DNA from: Ceratopteris richardii
Lineage: Eukaryota; Streptophyta; Polypodiopsida; Polypodiales; Pteridaceae
Assembly: GCA_020310875.1 (NCBI GenBank)
Contig: CM035407.1
Location: forward strand, 201,160,153-201,224,152
Direction of reading: 5' to 3'
DNA length: 64,000 bases
Below, piece by piece: positions 32,515 through 43,483 of the stretch. A program made the position numbers and the translations under genes. The notes beneath the pieces were generated by a model. It was not told the origin of the DNA and ran no database searches. It saw nothing but the letters and a program-made list of their open reading frames with translations. Numbering within the stretch: the first letter of the stretch is position 1; each line of letters begins with the position of its first letter.

Positions 32515-33096
32515 TTGCATACATTTGTATATAGGGATGTACCCCCACTACAATGGAATCCCATACACAAGGAAGAGGATGATTTGTCAATTCATAGTGC
32601 CAGTTCAAGAGACCAATCATGGATGCATGAAGATGCCCAATTATGGATGTGTAAGGAAGCAAAGAGAGAAGAGAAAAAAACTCAAATATGGCCTATTGGA
32701 CATCAAAATTACCGACCTGTAGAGGAACCTATGTATATGCCCCAAGTTTTCCCTGATGAAGCATTCGAACCACACAATTGGATGGAGATTCTAGCCACGT
32801 TGGATGTGTGTGTAAATGAAGAGGTATTAACCATGAATGAGTGCATGGACAAAGAAGGTTATGATATAAGCTTTTACATGGTAGTCCTTCAGGAGGTAGA
32901 TACAGGAGAAGTGTTAGAAAAGGAATGGAAGGAAGAGTATGAAAGCATAAAGATGGAACCAGAGTTTGATTCAAAGGAATGGTATTTAGAATCAATCCAA
33001 GCCGATAACAAAGATGGAACACCCAAGGTGTTCGCAATAGAAGCAGTTCAGATGAGACCAAACAATTTAGACAATGTCGAATCAAACCCATACTAG
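32515..33096 (+). pseudogene. Gypsy-B protease-RT linker region
   Basis: A 193-codon open stretch encodes the family linker: DVPPLQWNPIHKEEDDL, WMHEDAQLWMCKEAKR, DEAFEPHNWMEILATLDV, KEGYDISFYMVVLQE, then an acidic region. No catalytic motif is visible. Of the four copies it is the longest continuous stretch of this linker. Confidence 0.65.
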
Positions 33097-33156
33097 TTTG
33101 AAGTTCCAGAAGGCTTCAAGAGATATGAAGTAGAGGAGAGGAAGATAGCCATTCAG

Positions 33157-34190
33157 ATGCCTAAGAGAGAGGCAAGGGAACGAGAAGCATATGACAACAA
33201 GGAACAAATGAAGAAAGTAATAGTAACTATGGAAGATGGGGAAGAAAGATGCACGTACATAGGAAAAGATGTGTCACATGATGAGGGAGAAGAATTGATA
33301 AAACTAATTCGAGAGTATCGGGATGTCTTTGCATGGACCTACAAGGACCTCAAAGGTGTAGAACCGTCCATTTTTTCTCATCGAATACCAATGACACCTG
33401 ATGCAAAAACATCGAAGCAACACTCATACACTTATAATGATGTCTATTCAACAAAAATTAAGAAGGAGATAGACAAGCTATTAGCAACCGGATTCATCTA
33501 CGAGATAGAACACACCGAATGGGTGTCACCATTAGTGGTCGTACCCAAAAAGAATGGGAAATTAAGAGTGTGTATTAACCGGAAGAAAGTAAACACAACT
33601 ACGATCCATGATAGCTACCCGTTACCTATCACTGATCACCTCTTGGAAAGAGTCGTAGGTAAGGAAGTCTATAGCTTCCTGGATGGATTCTCAGCATATA
33701 ACCAAGTAGCCATTGCTATTGAGGACCAACATAAGATGGCATTCACAACTAAATGGGGAGTCTATGCTTTTAGGGTGATGCCTTTTGGACTCACGAATGC
33801 CCTTGCCACTTTCCAAAGATTAATGTGTCACATCTTGAAGGAATTCCTAAAAAAGAGTATGGAAGTATGCGTAGACGACTTATGCACATACTCAGGTCGG
33901 AGACAAGAGCATATTCCGGAGTTGCAAAGAATATTTGAAAAGTGTCGACAATATAGAGTGTGCCTGAATCTTGAGAAATGCATCTTTATGGTGAGACAAA
34001 GAAAAATCCTAGGACACATTGTATCTAGGAATGGAATCTCTACTGATGAAGATAAAATTAAAGTAATCCTAGAGCTTCCAAGACAAAAAAATGTGAAGGA
34101 AGTGCAACGTTTATGGGTCATTGTGGATACTATCGTAGATTTATTCACATGTACGCCATCATTGCAAAGACACTCTATGGATTATTAACC
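33157..34190 (+). pseudogene. Gypsy-B reverse transcriptase
   Basis: The 343-codon frame encodes WVSPLVVVPKKNGKLRV, LPITDHLLERVVGKEV, MPFGLTNALATFQRL, the catalytic loop as VCVDDLCTYS (33866-33880, Tyr of YVDD replaced by Cys) and ILGHIVSRNGIST. Its end runs out of frame at about 34100. It has no internal stop until then and is the most readable gypsy reverse transcriptase in the window. The Tyr to Cys change is a likely inactivating or weakening lesion. Confidence 0.92.
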
Positions 34191-34700
34191 GAATTCACAT
34201 GGACATAGGAATGCAAGAAAGCATTTAATGAACTAAAAAAACGACTCAGCACGGCACCTATTTTGAAAACACCCAACTAGAACAATCCTTTTCATATCCA
34301 TGTATATGCCTCCAACCATGCAATAGGATGCATTCTAGCTCAACCTGCAGATGAAGGAAAATCGGACCACCCTATTGCCTATGCAAGCAGACAACTGAAT
34401 CAAGCTAAAAGAAACTATACAATTGCGGAACGAGAAGGTTTAGGAATGGTGTACGCAGTGAAGAAATTCAGACTCTACCTTCTAGCCAACAAGTTCAAGT
34501 TCTTCATAGATCATCAGGCCTTATTGTACTTAGTCAATAAGCCTTGTAACATGTGAAGGCTAGTAAGATGGTTTCTATTACTAATGGAGTTCGACTTCGA
34601 AGTGATAGTAAAAAAAGGGAAATACCCACGTAAGAATTGATCATCTATCTAGGTTAACACATGGAGAACCACCTAACGGAGTAACAGATGATTTACTAGA
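34191..34700 (+). pseudogene. Gypsy-B RNase H
   Basis: Broken frames encode CKKAFNELKKRLSTAPIL, HIHVYASNHAIGCILAQP, IAYASRQLNQAKRNYTIAE, GLGMVYAVKKFRLYLL and DHQALLYLVNKPCNM. The first catalytic Asp of the VDAS motif reads Tyr. Several stops are present. Confidence 0.82.
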
Positions 34701-34812
34701 CACTTATCTGTTCAATTTGGAAGTATGTCCTAAGTGGGTAGAAAAGTTAATTTCAATACTCACCCATGGACCATAACACTCAATTAATAAGGAGGTTAGG
34801 AAGGGAATTCTG

Positions 34813-36239
34813 CAATCGTGCAACTTACACATCGTAGCAGGAAGTGTGTACCATAAAGAACCTAACGGTGTATTGTCAAGATGTGTAGAAGAACAAGAAC
34901 AGAAGAACTTGATTGAGCAGGCTCACGTAAACAGATGGAGAATGCACAAGGGAACCCATGGAACTCTAAGGGAATTAAAACAGTTAGGAGTTTATTGGCC
35001 TGAGATGGCTAAGGATGTTCATGAATATGTTGGTAGTTGCCCAGAATGTCAAGAAACTACTCCAGAAGACCATACATCATTACCCTTCTCTACAATAGCA
35101 CTAGGTTGGAGTAGGACGTTGGTGAAATTCTTAAAGACATGAGAGCATGAGGAAGGAACAAGTCTAGCTAGAAGGCGATCCCTAGAAGAAATTAGTAAAG
35201 AATATGTTATATTGGGGAAGCAATTATTCAAAAGAGGAAAACACAACTAGTTGCGGCTATGTGTGCATGAAGGGGAGTACTTACCCATATTAGAAATGGC
35301 ACATGCGGGTGCCGCAGGAGGACATTTCTCAGTAGAAAGAACTACAAAAATGATTCTCTTTGCAGGTCTGTGGTGGCCAACTCTACACATGGATGCAGAC
35401 ACCTATGTACGAAGTTGTGAGGTATGCCAAAGAGCGAAGTACCCTATTAGACGAGATGATATGCCTCTGAGACCCATGGTTTGTGCGAGAGCCTTTTCCA
35501 AATGGGGTATTGATTTCATAGGACCAATTAACCCACCAGCCAAAGGATCACACGGTGAGTACATAATAGTGGCAACAAATTATCTAATTAAATGGGTAGA
35601 AGCAAAAGCAACTAGAAAAAATGATGCTAAAACAACAGCCAAGTTTCTCTTTGAGCACATCTTTACTTGCTTTGGACTACCTATAGAGATAGTAAGTGAT
35701 CAAGGAACACACTTCATTATCAAAGTAATAGAGTCCTTGATGAGTGAATTCCTCATGATTCATAAAAAATCAGCCCCTTATCACCCTCAAGCCAATGGTC
35801 AAGCAGAAAGTTCCAATAAAGTGTTGTGTACGGTGTTGACAAAGATAGTCAATAGTGGAGGTTAGATTGGGACAAACAATTGCATCATGCAATTTGGGCC
35901 TTTCATGTGGCTTACAAGACAGCCATTGGAACTACTCCTTTTAACCTAGTGTATGGACAAAATGCAATCCTACCAATTAATTTATTGGTACCTACTTTAC
36001 GAGTAGCACAACATGATGAGTGGACAAGACATGAGCTATCTAAACAACTCGAGCAAATTGAGAAGTTACATAAAACAAGGCTAGAGGCAGTTGTGGCAAC
36101 TTATGCCACTAAAAGGAGACAAAAAGTGTATTACGATGCACACATCAAAACGAAAGGAGTGGATAAGGCAAAGGGATGTATGATATCTACAGGGAGAAGA
36201 ACCCATTCCCATGGCCAATTACCAAGTCTAGAAGGCTGA
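34813..36239 (+). pseudogene. Gypsy-B integrase with two tandem H2C2 zinc modules
   Basis: Module 1 (34813-35065) reads RCVEEQ, AHVNRWRMH (H-x6-H), LGVYWPEM and CPEC. A linker with a stop follows (LGWSRTLVKFLKT). Module 2 (35205-35440) reads RLCVHEGEYLP, AHAGAAGGH (H-x6-H), LWWPTL and CEVC. The core (35440-35865) has GIDFIGP, SDQGTHF and GQAESSN for D, D and E. It breaks at about 35863 and resumes to 36239 (WAFHVAYKTAIGTTPF, KRRQKVYYDAHIK). Two complete zinc modules instead of one are the striking feature. They are shared with Gypsy-A, C and D. Confidence 0.88.
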
Positions 36240-36240
36240 C

Positions 36241-37110
36241 AAAAAGAACTTTAGCATGTGCCAACCATATTTAAACCTAGGGATTGGAACCATAGAGTAC
36301 CGATTGATAGATGCCCTGATCCACTCAGGAGCAGCCATAAGCTGCATATGAATGACATTAATTACACATCTCCAAACAACCATAAGCCCAACTAAAGCAT
36401 GCATGGTAGGAATTAGAGGACAAGTCATAGAATGTGTTGGAGAAGCCCTAATATCCCTCCACGTGGGAAATTCTTCAATGGAGCAAAGAGTTTTGGTATG
36501 TAAGGACAAAGACTTAGTAGAAAATCTGGTCCTAGGGCAAGATGGGATTATCGAGAATGAAGTACGCATTCATCTAGCACAAGTATACATATCAGCCAAA
36601 ATAAGACATAAAGAAGTATTTAGCTTGTTAGAAGAAAGACCTTCTTATGTTCATGAAGTTATCAAGCTTGAGTAAACACCCTAGAAAAGGAAATAGAAGA
36701 TGAATCACGCAAGAGCATACCCAAAGAACACCCTAAGCTAGAATTACTTGCAAATACGAATGTGTCACTTGATGTTGTGCCTGCTTTTCCATGAGAGAGG
36801 AATCTAAGAGAGAAAGTGAGAACAATGCTCCTAAAATTATCTACACCAAAGGAAAAACATCCACATGGAAGTCTACTATTAGATTATCATATCCATGGAA
36901 TACTTGTCTACAATGGATGCGGAAGGATAGAATGACTAAACTAGATGATTCAACTTAAAAGCAGACCAGTCATTCAATGAAAACAAGGAGAGATAACCAC
37001 TACTCACAACCACAATCAGGATCACCAAGACTCCTTCGTGTGTGGCTTCCAAAATCATTAGTAGAAGCCCAAAAAACACGGCATCATATGTGGATTCCAA
37101 AGAAGGTCAG
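36241..37110 (+). pseudogene. Gypsy-B second retropepsin-like domain and Trp-Pro tail
   Basis: Following integrase, NFSMCQPYL leads to IDALIHSGAAISCI. This aligns with ALVDSGAATS in Gypsy-A but has His (codon 36322-36324) for the catalytic Asp. After a TGA come GIRGQVIECVGEALISLHV and ENLVLGQDGI. The open part runs to 36675. Further on RVWLPKSLVEA and HMWIPKK (37036-37104) mirror the Gypsy-A tail. The domain is outside the normal protease position, and PR1 is at 32100-32500. Confidence 0.72.
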
Positions 37111-37723
37111 ATAGACTGCAAATCAAGAGCGAGACAAGCTCGAGGTGATATTAGGCTGGCAAAGCAAAACAAGGAGGGCCAAAAGGAATCAAGATAAGCA
37201 CAAAAGAAATGTGACGACAACCAATAAGACTTCATGAATGAAGGCAACAAGGACCAGAGAACAACTAGAGCGATGAAACCAAATACCTCAAACATCGACT
37301 ACAAAATGGATATGGAGACCCAAGAGGCAGCGAGGACAAGAACAACCTACTCAACAAGATTCCTCTTGCACTCATGAAGAGTCCATTGCATCTAGAATAT
37401 GCATGAGAGGGCAGCATTACAAGGCCATGCATTTGACACACTACTTTCTCGATGAAATTAGTGGTGTACATTTCCATCATTGGAATAGGTCTTAGTTTCT
37501 ACTGCCATAGGAATGAACTTATAGTGTAAATAAATAAATGCTTCGGCTAAAACTAATTTTTGTTTTCTTTCAAGATTAAAAATCACAAAAGGTGTGGTAA
37601 GAGGCCTCACTTACTTAAGCAAGGGGAAATGGAGTGACACAATAAGTGACATATCACTAAGCCACACATAACACATGACTTAAGTTCTACCAGAAGCTGA
37701 TTTTCTCTCTATTACAAGTGTAG
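37111..37723 (+). other. Region between the pol tail and ORF3 of Gypsy-B
   Basis: No long frame. The last 35 bases form a plausible splice acceptor: a CTGAT branch-like sequence, pyrimidine-rich TTTTCTCTCT, and GTGTAG directly before the ATG of ORF3 at 37724. Confidence 0.4.
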
Positions 37724-40700
37724 ATGGCTTTTGAGGATTCCGAAGCAACTATTCAAGAAGAGGTGCTAGAGTTCCCATTACAGAGTGTGATGAAAGCCAA
37801 AGGTCATTGGTTTCGAGAGGAATAGGCCGCGAGGGATTATCTTTTCTTAGTAACAATAAAGATTATGGACATTAACCATCAGTTCCCAGTGATGTCTCAA
37901 GATTTCAAAGTTGTACATGAACTCTCATCAACTGTAAACATAATGACAAAGGCAGGTATTCAAAAATACTTTGAACTGCCAATCTATAAACCAGACTTCC
38001 AAATATGTACGCAGGTGATGATACCCTTCAACTAGCTTTACATGACCCATTAGTGCCAGAAGCAAGAGTCCTAGATGCAGCAGGAGAATGGGTAATCATC
38101 CAATTCACTCATGACTTAATAAAAGAAGCTTTCGGATGGGAAAAGGATGGACACAGTTTTGAAAGATGAAAGCCAAGGGACTAAGACACGAACATTCATG
38201 GATATCAATCGTATCAATATAGAAGAAGAAGTCCATCTAATTCATCAACACTTTTACTTTCCAAATATGCATCAATACACTGCACCACAGAAAATCATAG
38301 TGCAGATGCTATCTCATGCTATCAAACATATTGGTCATCAAATGAACATGATGCCATACATCCAAGAACGTCTTTTTGAAGCTAAGAAGCAATGAAACCA
38401 TAAAAAATTTTGGAATGGAAGTGTCGCACTGACAATACTCATCTACCATGCATTGGGTATCGGGGAGCATTTGAAGGAAATGCTCTCATCTTTGGAGATG
38501 GCTAAGTATGCTAAGTTAGCCAGAGTTCCAAGGAAGAAGAAGGGAGCAAAAATAGTGGAAGAAGCCAAAACCAGCTCACAATCGAGAATGAGAGGCACCA
38601 AAAGACTATGAGAAATGATGAAGGTGGAAGAAGCCCTTCGAGCGTCAAAAAGGATACATGTACTTCCAAGGAAAAGGATAGAAGACAATATGCCCATCAC
38701 GACAGAGGAACTAACCGAAGCAATGGAAGCCATGTATCAGTACATGGAAGGTCAGGTAAACCTGCCGGTACAAGGGCAACATTACCACCAGTTTCATGAA
38801 GACACTGAACAAAGAAAGAAGTTGACTAAAGTTCGTTGATATAGAGAGTTGGGATTGGCCAACTCTAGTTCATTGTCCGATACATAAGAAGAGCAGGAAC
38901 CATCTATGATGAATGTGAATATTAAAAGTGACTCAAAAGATGATGGTAATTGGGAGGAATTGAATCAAGTCACGGATGACTTTGGAGTGGAAGGTACAAA
39001 GATAAACCAAACTCTTGATGACATTATCAAAGACACAACAAGGAAAGAATCAACTAAAGAAGGAATTCATGTACTCAAAATGAATGAAGAGATGAACATT
39101 CAGATCACAGAGACTCACTTAGATGGAGAAGCCCTAGTAAAGTGACAGAAGAAGGAAAAGGAATAGCAAGAAGTGGAGGAACCCGAGCCATTCATGCCAA
39201 TCAGGGTTGTAGCAGAACCCTCTCCATTAGATGTCACTTTTCAATATAGTGCTACAAAATCGACCACAAATGAAGATGAGGAAAGAGAGAGAAAGAAGTG
39301 CACCTTCAGATAAGACAGCCGCACAATGAAACTATACACGTGGAACAAGGAAGAGACGTACAAATAAGGGACGAACCAAGTATCCCCAAAACATGGCTGA
39401 ATGTGGATGTGGCTCAATTAAAGCCTGTAGTAAAGCAAATGATACAAACTGCTATGGACACTCAACAACAAATGCTTGAAGCAGATGTAGACTATGACAA
39501 GGCTATGAGAGAGAGAAGCCAATTCTAGGTAATAAGTGAAAACTTGTCTGCACAATTAACTCAAGCTCAACATGCACTCTCAGCCAAGGAATTAGAAGCC
39601 AAAGAAGCCAAGGACAAATGCACCATGCTAGAAACGGAGAACAAGAAGCTGCAAGATCAACTAAAAGAGCTACAAAGCAAATATGAAGCTAGTGAAGCAG
39701 AGAACGCATGAATGAATGCTAGAATTAAGCTGCTTGAAACTCAAATCAAAGTATATATGGAGGAAGTAGACAATTTAAGAAATAGAAATAAAGAACTTAT
39801 GATGGACATACTGTGCAACCAACCCGTAGAAGCACAAGTAGTGACAACAACCGACACAAAGGCATTGGAAGATCAAATTGCAAAGTATGAAGATTAGCTG
39901 AAAAAAGAGCAATCTATCACAGAGGAATGGGAGAAGAGATATATGCACGACACTAATGAACTTAGGAAAAAATGGAAGATGGCAGAGAATAAACTCATTG
40001 AACAATGCAATGAAGATGCTAATCAAATGGCTGCCATAGGAGAGGAACTCCTGAAGAACAAGGAAACAATCATGCGAGCAAACGATGAAATCAAAGAAAA
40101 GGATGAACTAATTGCAAAATTAAAAGTTCAAATAGAACAATAGGTAACAACGGGGACACCAGTAGTTCCAAGTTCCACAGTGGCTACTAAGGAGATTGAG
40201 GTACATCCTCTCTCCCCCCCATGCATCATTCATCGATAAAGGAGGAAGTAGAGCCAAACATTGAAAGACATAATCGGGATATTGCAGAACTAAGCCGAAA
40301 TGAGTGGGCACTATTGGTGTTCCAACTTACAGAACAATTTGAAGAACAGGTAGTCAAGGTAATGAAAGAGGCAAAGATTGAAAGCAAGAGCCTGGAACAG
40401 ATGTTGAAACCGTTCAATATCCCTTACAAACTACTAAAAGAAGAGACACACCAATATATAAAGATGACCACCAATAAAGAACCAGATAGCAATCTACAAT
40501 TCAACATGCAAACATTCACATATACACAAGGAGAATTTGATAAGGCAGATCCTATCTGGTGATGAAAGTTTTTGGAAAAGAATCTTACGTTACGAGTACA
40601 CTAGGAATCGACATTGTACGTGCTTCAAATCAATCTATCTTTTTGACCAGTACCCAGAAAGACGCTTCTGGACGTAATTTTGGGAAGCAGAGTACCAGGG

Positions 40701-41160
40701 TAGCTTAAATAATCAATGGCCAAACTATCCACTATTATCGAGTCCACCACGCAACTACTTACTAACAGAAGAATACATGGTGAAGACCATCGAGTTTTGG
40801 ATTTCCAGATATGCCACAATACCGGATTTAGCCATTAAAATGACAAACAAAATTTTGAGTATGCTACTTACAGTATTAAAGGTATTTCAATAGGTGCAGT
40901 ATACCTTTTTGAACTTCATCAGAATTGACCAGGGAGCAGATGCCCTAGTTTTTTATCTATCTACTATCCCTAGTCGCTTAGCACTCATGGCAATATCCTC
41001 AAGACTTATGTTTTTACCGAATCCATACATGCAAACATTCGAAGAAGCATTCTTTATAGGATTTTTTGAAATGGGCTCGGAAATATTTGTCAAAATGTCT
41101 TCCAACTTAAATGCGCGATTGGTAGCCTATGAGCTAAACTTCTTTGCAGATCATAGATAG
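37724..41160 (+). pseudogene. Gypsy-B extra 3' ORF (ORF3), long, with a coiled coil
   Basis: Broken frames in one direction cover about 3.4 kb. The N-terminal part is MAFEDSEATIQEEVLEF, then after shifts GEWVIIQFTHDLIKEAF and IVQMLSHAIKHIGHQMN. A middle charged region follows. Next, about 39400-40140 encodes a long heptad-rich coiled coil (LSAQLTQAQHALSAKELEAK, LETENKKLQDQLKELQSKY, RIKLLETQIKVYMEEV). The C-terminal part is NEWALLVFQLTEQFEEQVV at about 40300 and LVFYLSTIPSRLALMAISS at about 40950. I recognise no known family. It occupies the place of env-like ORFs in Athila-type elements, but I see no clear signal peptide or membrane anchor. It may be a captured host gene or a structural protein. 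Confidence 0.65.
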
Positions 41161-41292
41161 GCACCAGATGATGGAGTCAATGGCATGAAGTAATGGTATG
41201 TGAAGCTAATTTGCTAAATCACAGAGATCAGAAAGTGATTCAAACGTAGTCACGTCACTGGATTCTAAAGCCTGTTGGGGATGACAGAGTTC

Positions 41293-41305
41293 AAGAGGAG
41301 GGTGC
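41293..41305 (+). promoter_or_regulatory. Polypurine tract of Gypsy-B
   Basis: AAGAGGAGGGTGC directly precedes the 3' LTR. Confidence 0.65.
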
Positions 41306-42874
41306 TATTGAGGGAGAGTTAAGCAAAAAGAAAAGATGAAGAAGATCAAGATAGAAGCTTCACTAAATAGAATATATCTAAAGACATATCTCTGTAGAAA
41401 GCCTCGCAAGGGCACACAACACCCATCTCTGCATAGAGCCCCACGGGGGCACACAACAATTGGAAGTACGCAACAGGCAAGGACGGATCGAGGCCATCAA
41501 TTATCCATGAAGAAGTGCAAGAAGATATCAGGCAGATCTTGAGCCCCAGGAAGGTGCTTCAACCTCTTGATCTTCGGGAGGTCCAAATCGAAGGCTGTAA
41601 ATCCAGAGGTTCATACCTTCCACTGGTTGCATGCATGGCAACCTGACTTAACACAACAACCCAGATTTAAAGAGGTTATTGGTGAGCTAGACTACAAATC
41701 GATTGTAGTAATTTTTATGGGTTGCGAGCGGTGAAAAGAAAAGAAGAGGCCAAAACCAGTGCAATAGATCTCCAGTTATGATCAGTTCCTTGATCACTGG
41801 TAAAACTATATCATTATGACTTCCACAAGAGCTGACGATGGTCAACTATAAAGAGGCTATCAGTTAATAAGGAACTGGATCAACTACAAGCACAGAACTA
41901 AAGATAAGAAGCAAAGCCTATCAAGGGATGACAGAGACAAAGAGGGGGAGAGTGTTGCAGAGCTAAGAAGAGCAGAGATGCAGAGAAGAGCAGAGATGTA
42001 GAGAAAGAAAAGGGCCCCAAATTTTTTCCGAATTGGACACTTTATTTTTGACATAGTCACTTTGTAATATATTTTCCAATGTAAATGCACTAGAGGAGTC
42101 CTCTAGATGCATATCCATATATATCTTTATCATTACCCTTGTAAACTAGTAGGAATTTAGTCTTTTAGTCAATAAAGTGCCGGTCTCTTGTGTGAAAGGA
42201 CCATTTTTAGGGCACAAGTATATAAGTCATTTTGTGACTCTTTCTAAGCACTTTTTGCCATTGTGAAAAAGTAGAGAAGAAATTCAAATTTGCTTCTTTC
42301 CTTCTGATTTCCTCCTTATCCATGATCTTTTGTGTGTGTAATTCTTGGAATGTGTGTGTAATTCTTGGAATGTGTGTGTAGGACTATTATCTATCCCTTC
42401 CCATCACTTTTGAGCTACTGTAGTGTGTGTGTGAGCCATCGGGAGTTATGGAGCAAGTGTTGGTGTTTCCCACCATTTACAGTTTTGTACATAACTTGAA
42501 AAGTGTTTGTAAGATTTGAGTCAATCAATAGGTGCGTCTCATCGAGAGCTTCGAAAAGAATCCGCTATTGGCCATATTCAAAGTTTGGAGTTAGGAGAAA
42601 AGTTCAAATTTGTGCTTACTACTATAAATGGTATCGCGACATGCATTTTCAGGGAACTAGTGAGTTAAGAAGGTAGTTAAGTCTTTTCACATGCATTGTA
42701 GCTTAGCCACTTCACTTTCCATCATGTGTGCACACATCCTCATACACTTGGTTCATGTGGTTCCTCAGATTGATAATTAAATGTGTATCGATCCACCACT
42801 ATATGCACTTGTGGGGCGATTGAGATTTAGTCTCATCGACACAAGTCCCTAAGGCTTCACGACTTAGGTACACA
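41306..42874 (+). repeat. 3' LTR of Gypsy-B (1569 bp)
   Basis: Starts TATTGAGGGAGAG, where the terminal TG has decayed to TA, and ends GGTACACA. It aligns along its length with 19685-21079 but has an extra block of about 160 bp at about 42014-42150. Confidence 0.9.
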
Positions 42875-42879
42875 ATACC
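42875..42879. repeat. Target site duplication of Gypsy-B, right copy (ATACC)
   Basis: Matches 19680-19684. The Gypsy-A leader array continues from here. Confidence 0.88.
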
Positions 42880-43010
42880 ACTTAAATGCGATCGCGATAC
42901 CTTGACCTGGCGATACACAATACCTTGATGGTATCGCGATACTTGAAGGAGGCGATACAATACTCCACAAGTATCACGATATAGGGGAGTTCTGGTATCG
43001 CGATACCAAA
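42880..43010 (-). repeat. Gypsy-A leader array, 5' part, with palindrome
   Basis: Motifs such as GGTATCGCGATACC, AAGTATCGCGATACC and GAGTATTGTATCGCC recur. The perfect 16-bp palindrome at 42993-43008 has the same core as in Gypsy-B and C. Gypsy-B inserted inside this array. Confidence 0.8.
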
Positions 43011-43462
43011 ACTCAACCGGACATGATACTTGGAGTTTTTGAAGTCCAAATTCAAGAATGTTTGCAAATATGAGTACCTTATGCCCTCCTTGTCACTCTT
43101 ATGTGCCTGTAGATGCAAGATCACTCTCCAAACCCAAGATATAACCCTCGTGATACTAGATGTAGGTCGTTTCAGCCCGCACAATATTTCACTCTGATTT
43201 CAGTGTGTTTAGAATATTTTTTCAGTGTTTCAAGCTTTGAACTCCTCTATGCTTCTTGCTTGCAGCCACAGGTGAAAAATGAGGCGAATGTATAGGTGAA
43301 AGTGAAGAAAATATGAGAAGATGGAGGTGGGAGAAAATGGTGGTGATGCTGAAGATGAAGATGAAGAAAAACTCAGAAACTGAATTAAAAATGTTGATTG
43401 TTTTACCTTCGAACATCGCTACTATACGTCTTATTGTCATATGCTCGTCCTCCAAGCTCTCT

Positions 43463-43479
43463 CCCCGGGAATGACGCCA
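43463..43479 (-). promoter_or_regulatory. Degenerate primer binding site of Gypsy-A (Asp tRNA type)
   Basis: The minus strand reads TGGCGTCATTCCCGGGG, matching the Asp-tRNA site TGGCGCCGTTGCCGGGG at 14 of 17 bases. It lies four bases after the presumed LTR end. Confidence 0.6.
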
Positions 43480-43483
43480 AATT

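Larger units (their letters stand above)
19685..42874 (+). mobile_element. Gypsy-B, very large Ty3/gypsy LTR retrotransposon with nested Copia-3
   Basis: The LTRs at 19685-21079 and 41306-42874 and the ATACC target duplication define a complete element. Without the 6438 bases of Copia-3 and its duplication it is about 16.75 kb. The order is LTR, Asp-tRNA-type primer site, leader with the GTATCG array, gag, protease, linker, RT, RNase H, two zinc modules, integrase, second protease-like domain, tail, coiled-coil ORF, purine tract and LTR. The LTRs differ by roughly 8-10% by eye, and all genes are broken. The Asp-tRNA primer site and CX2CX3HX4C knuckles recall plant Athila/Tat-type non-chromoviral gypsy elements. 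The exact clade is inference. Confidence 0.93.

Noticed and set aside
40890..41160. Transmembrane env-like protein at the end of ORF3
   Set aside because: The segment is hydrophobic in part but also charged. No clear membrane span, signal peptide or furin-like site is visible, so I call it only an unclassified ORF.
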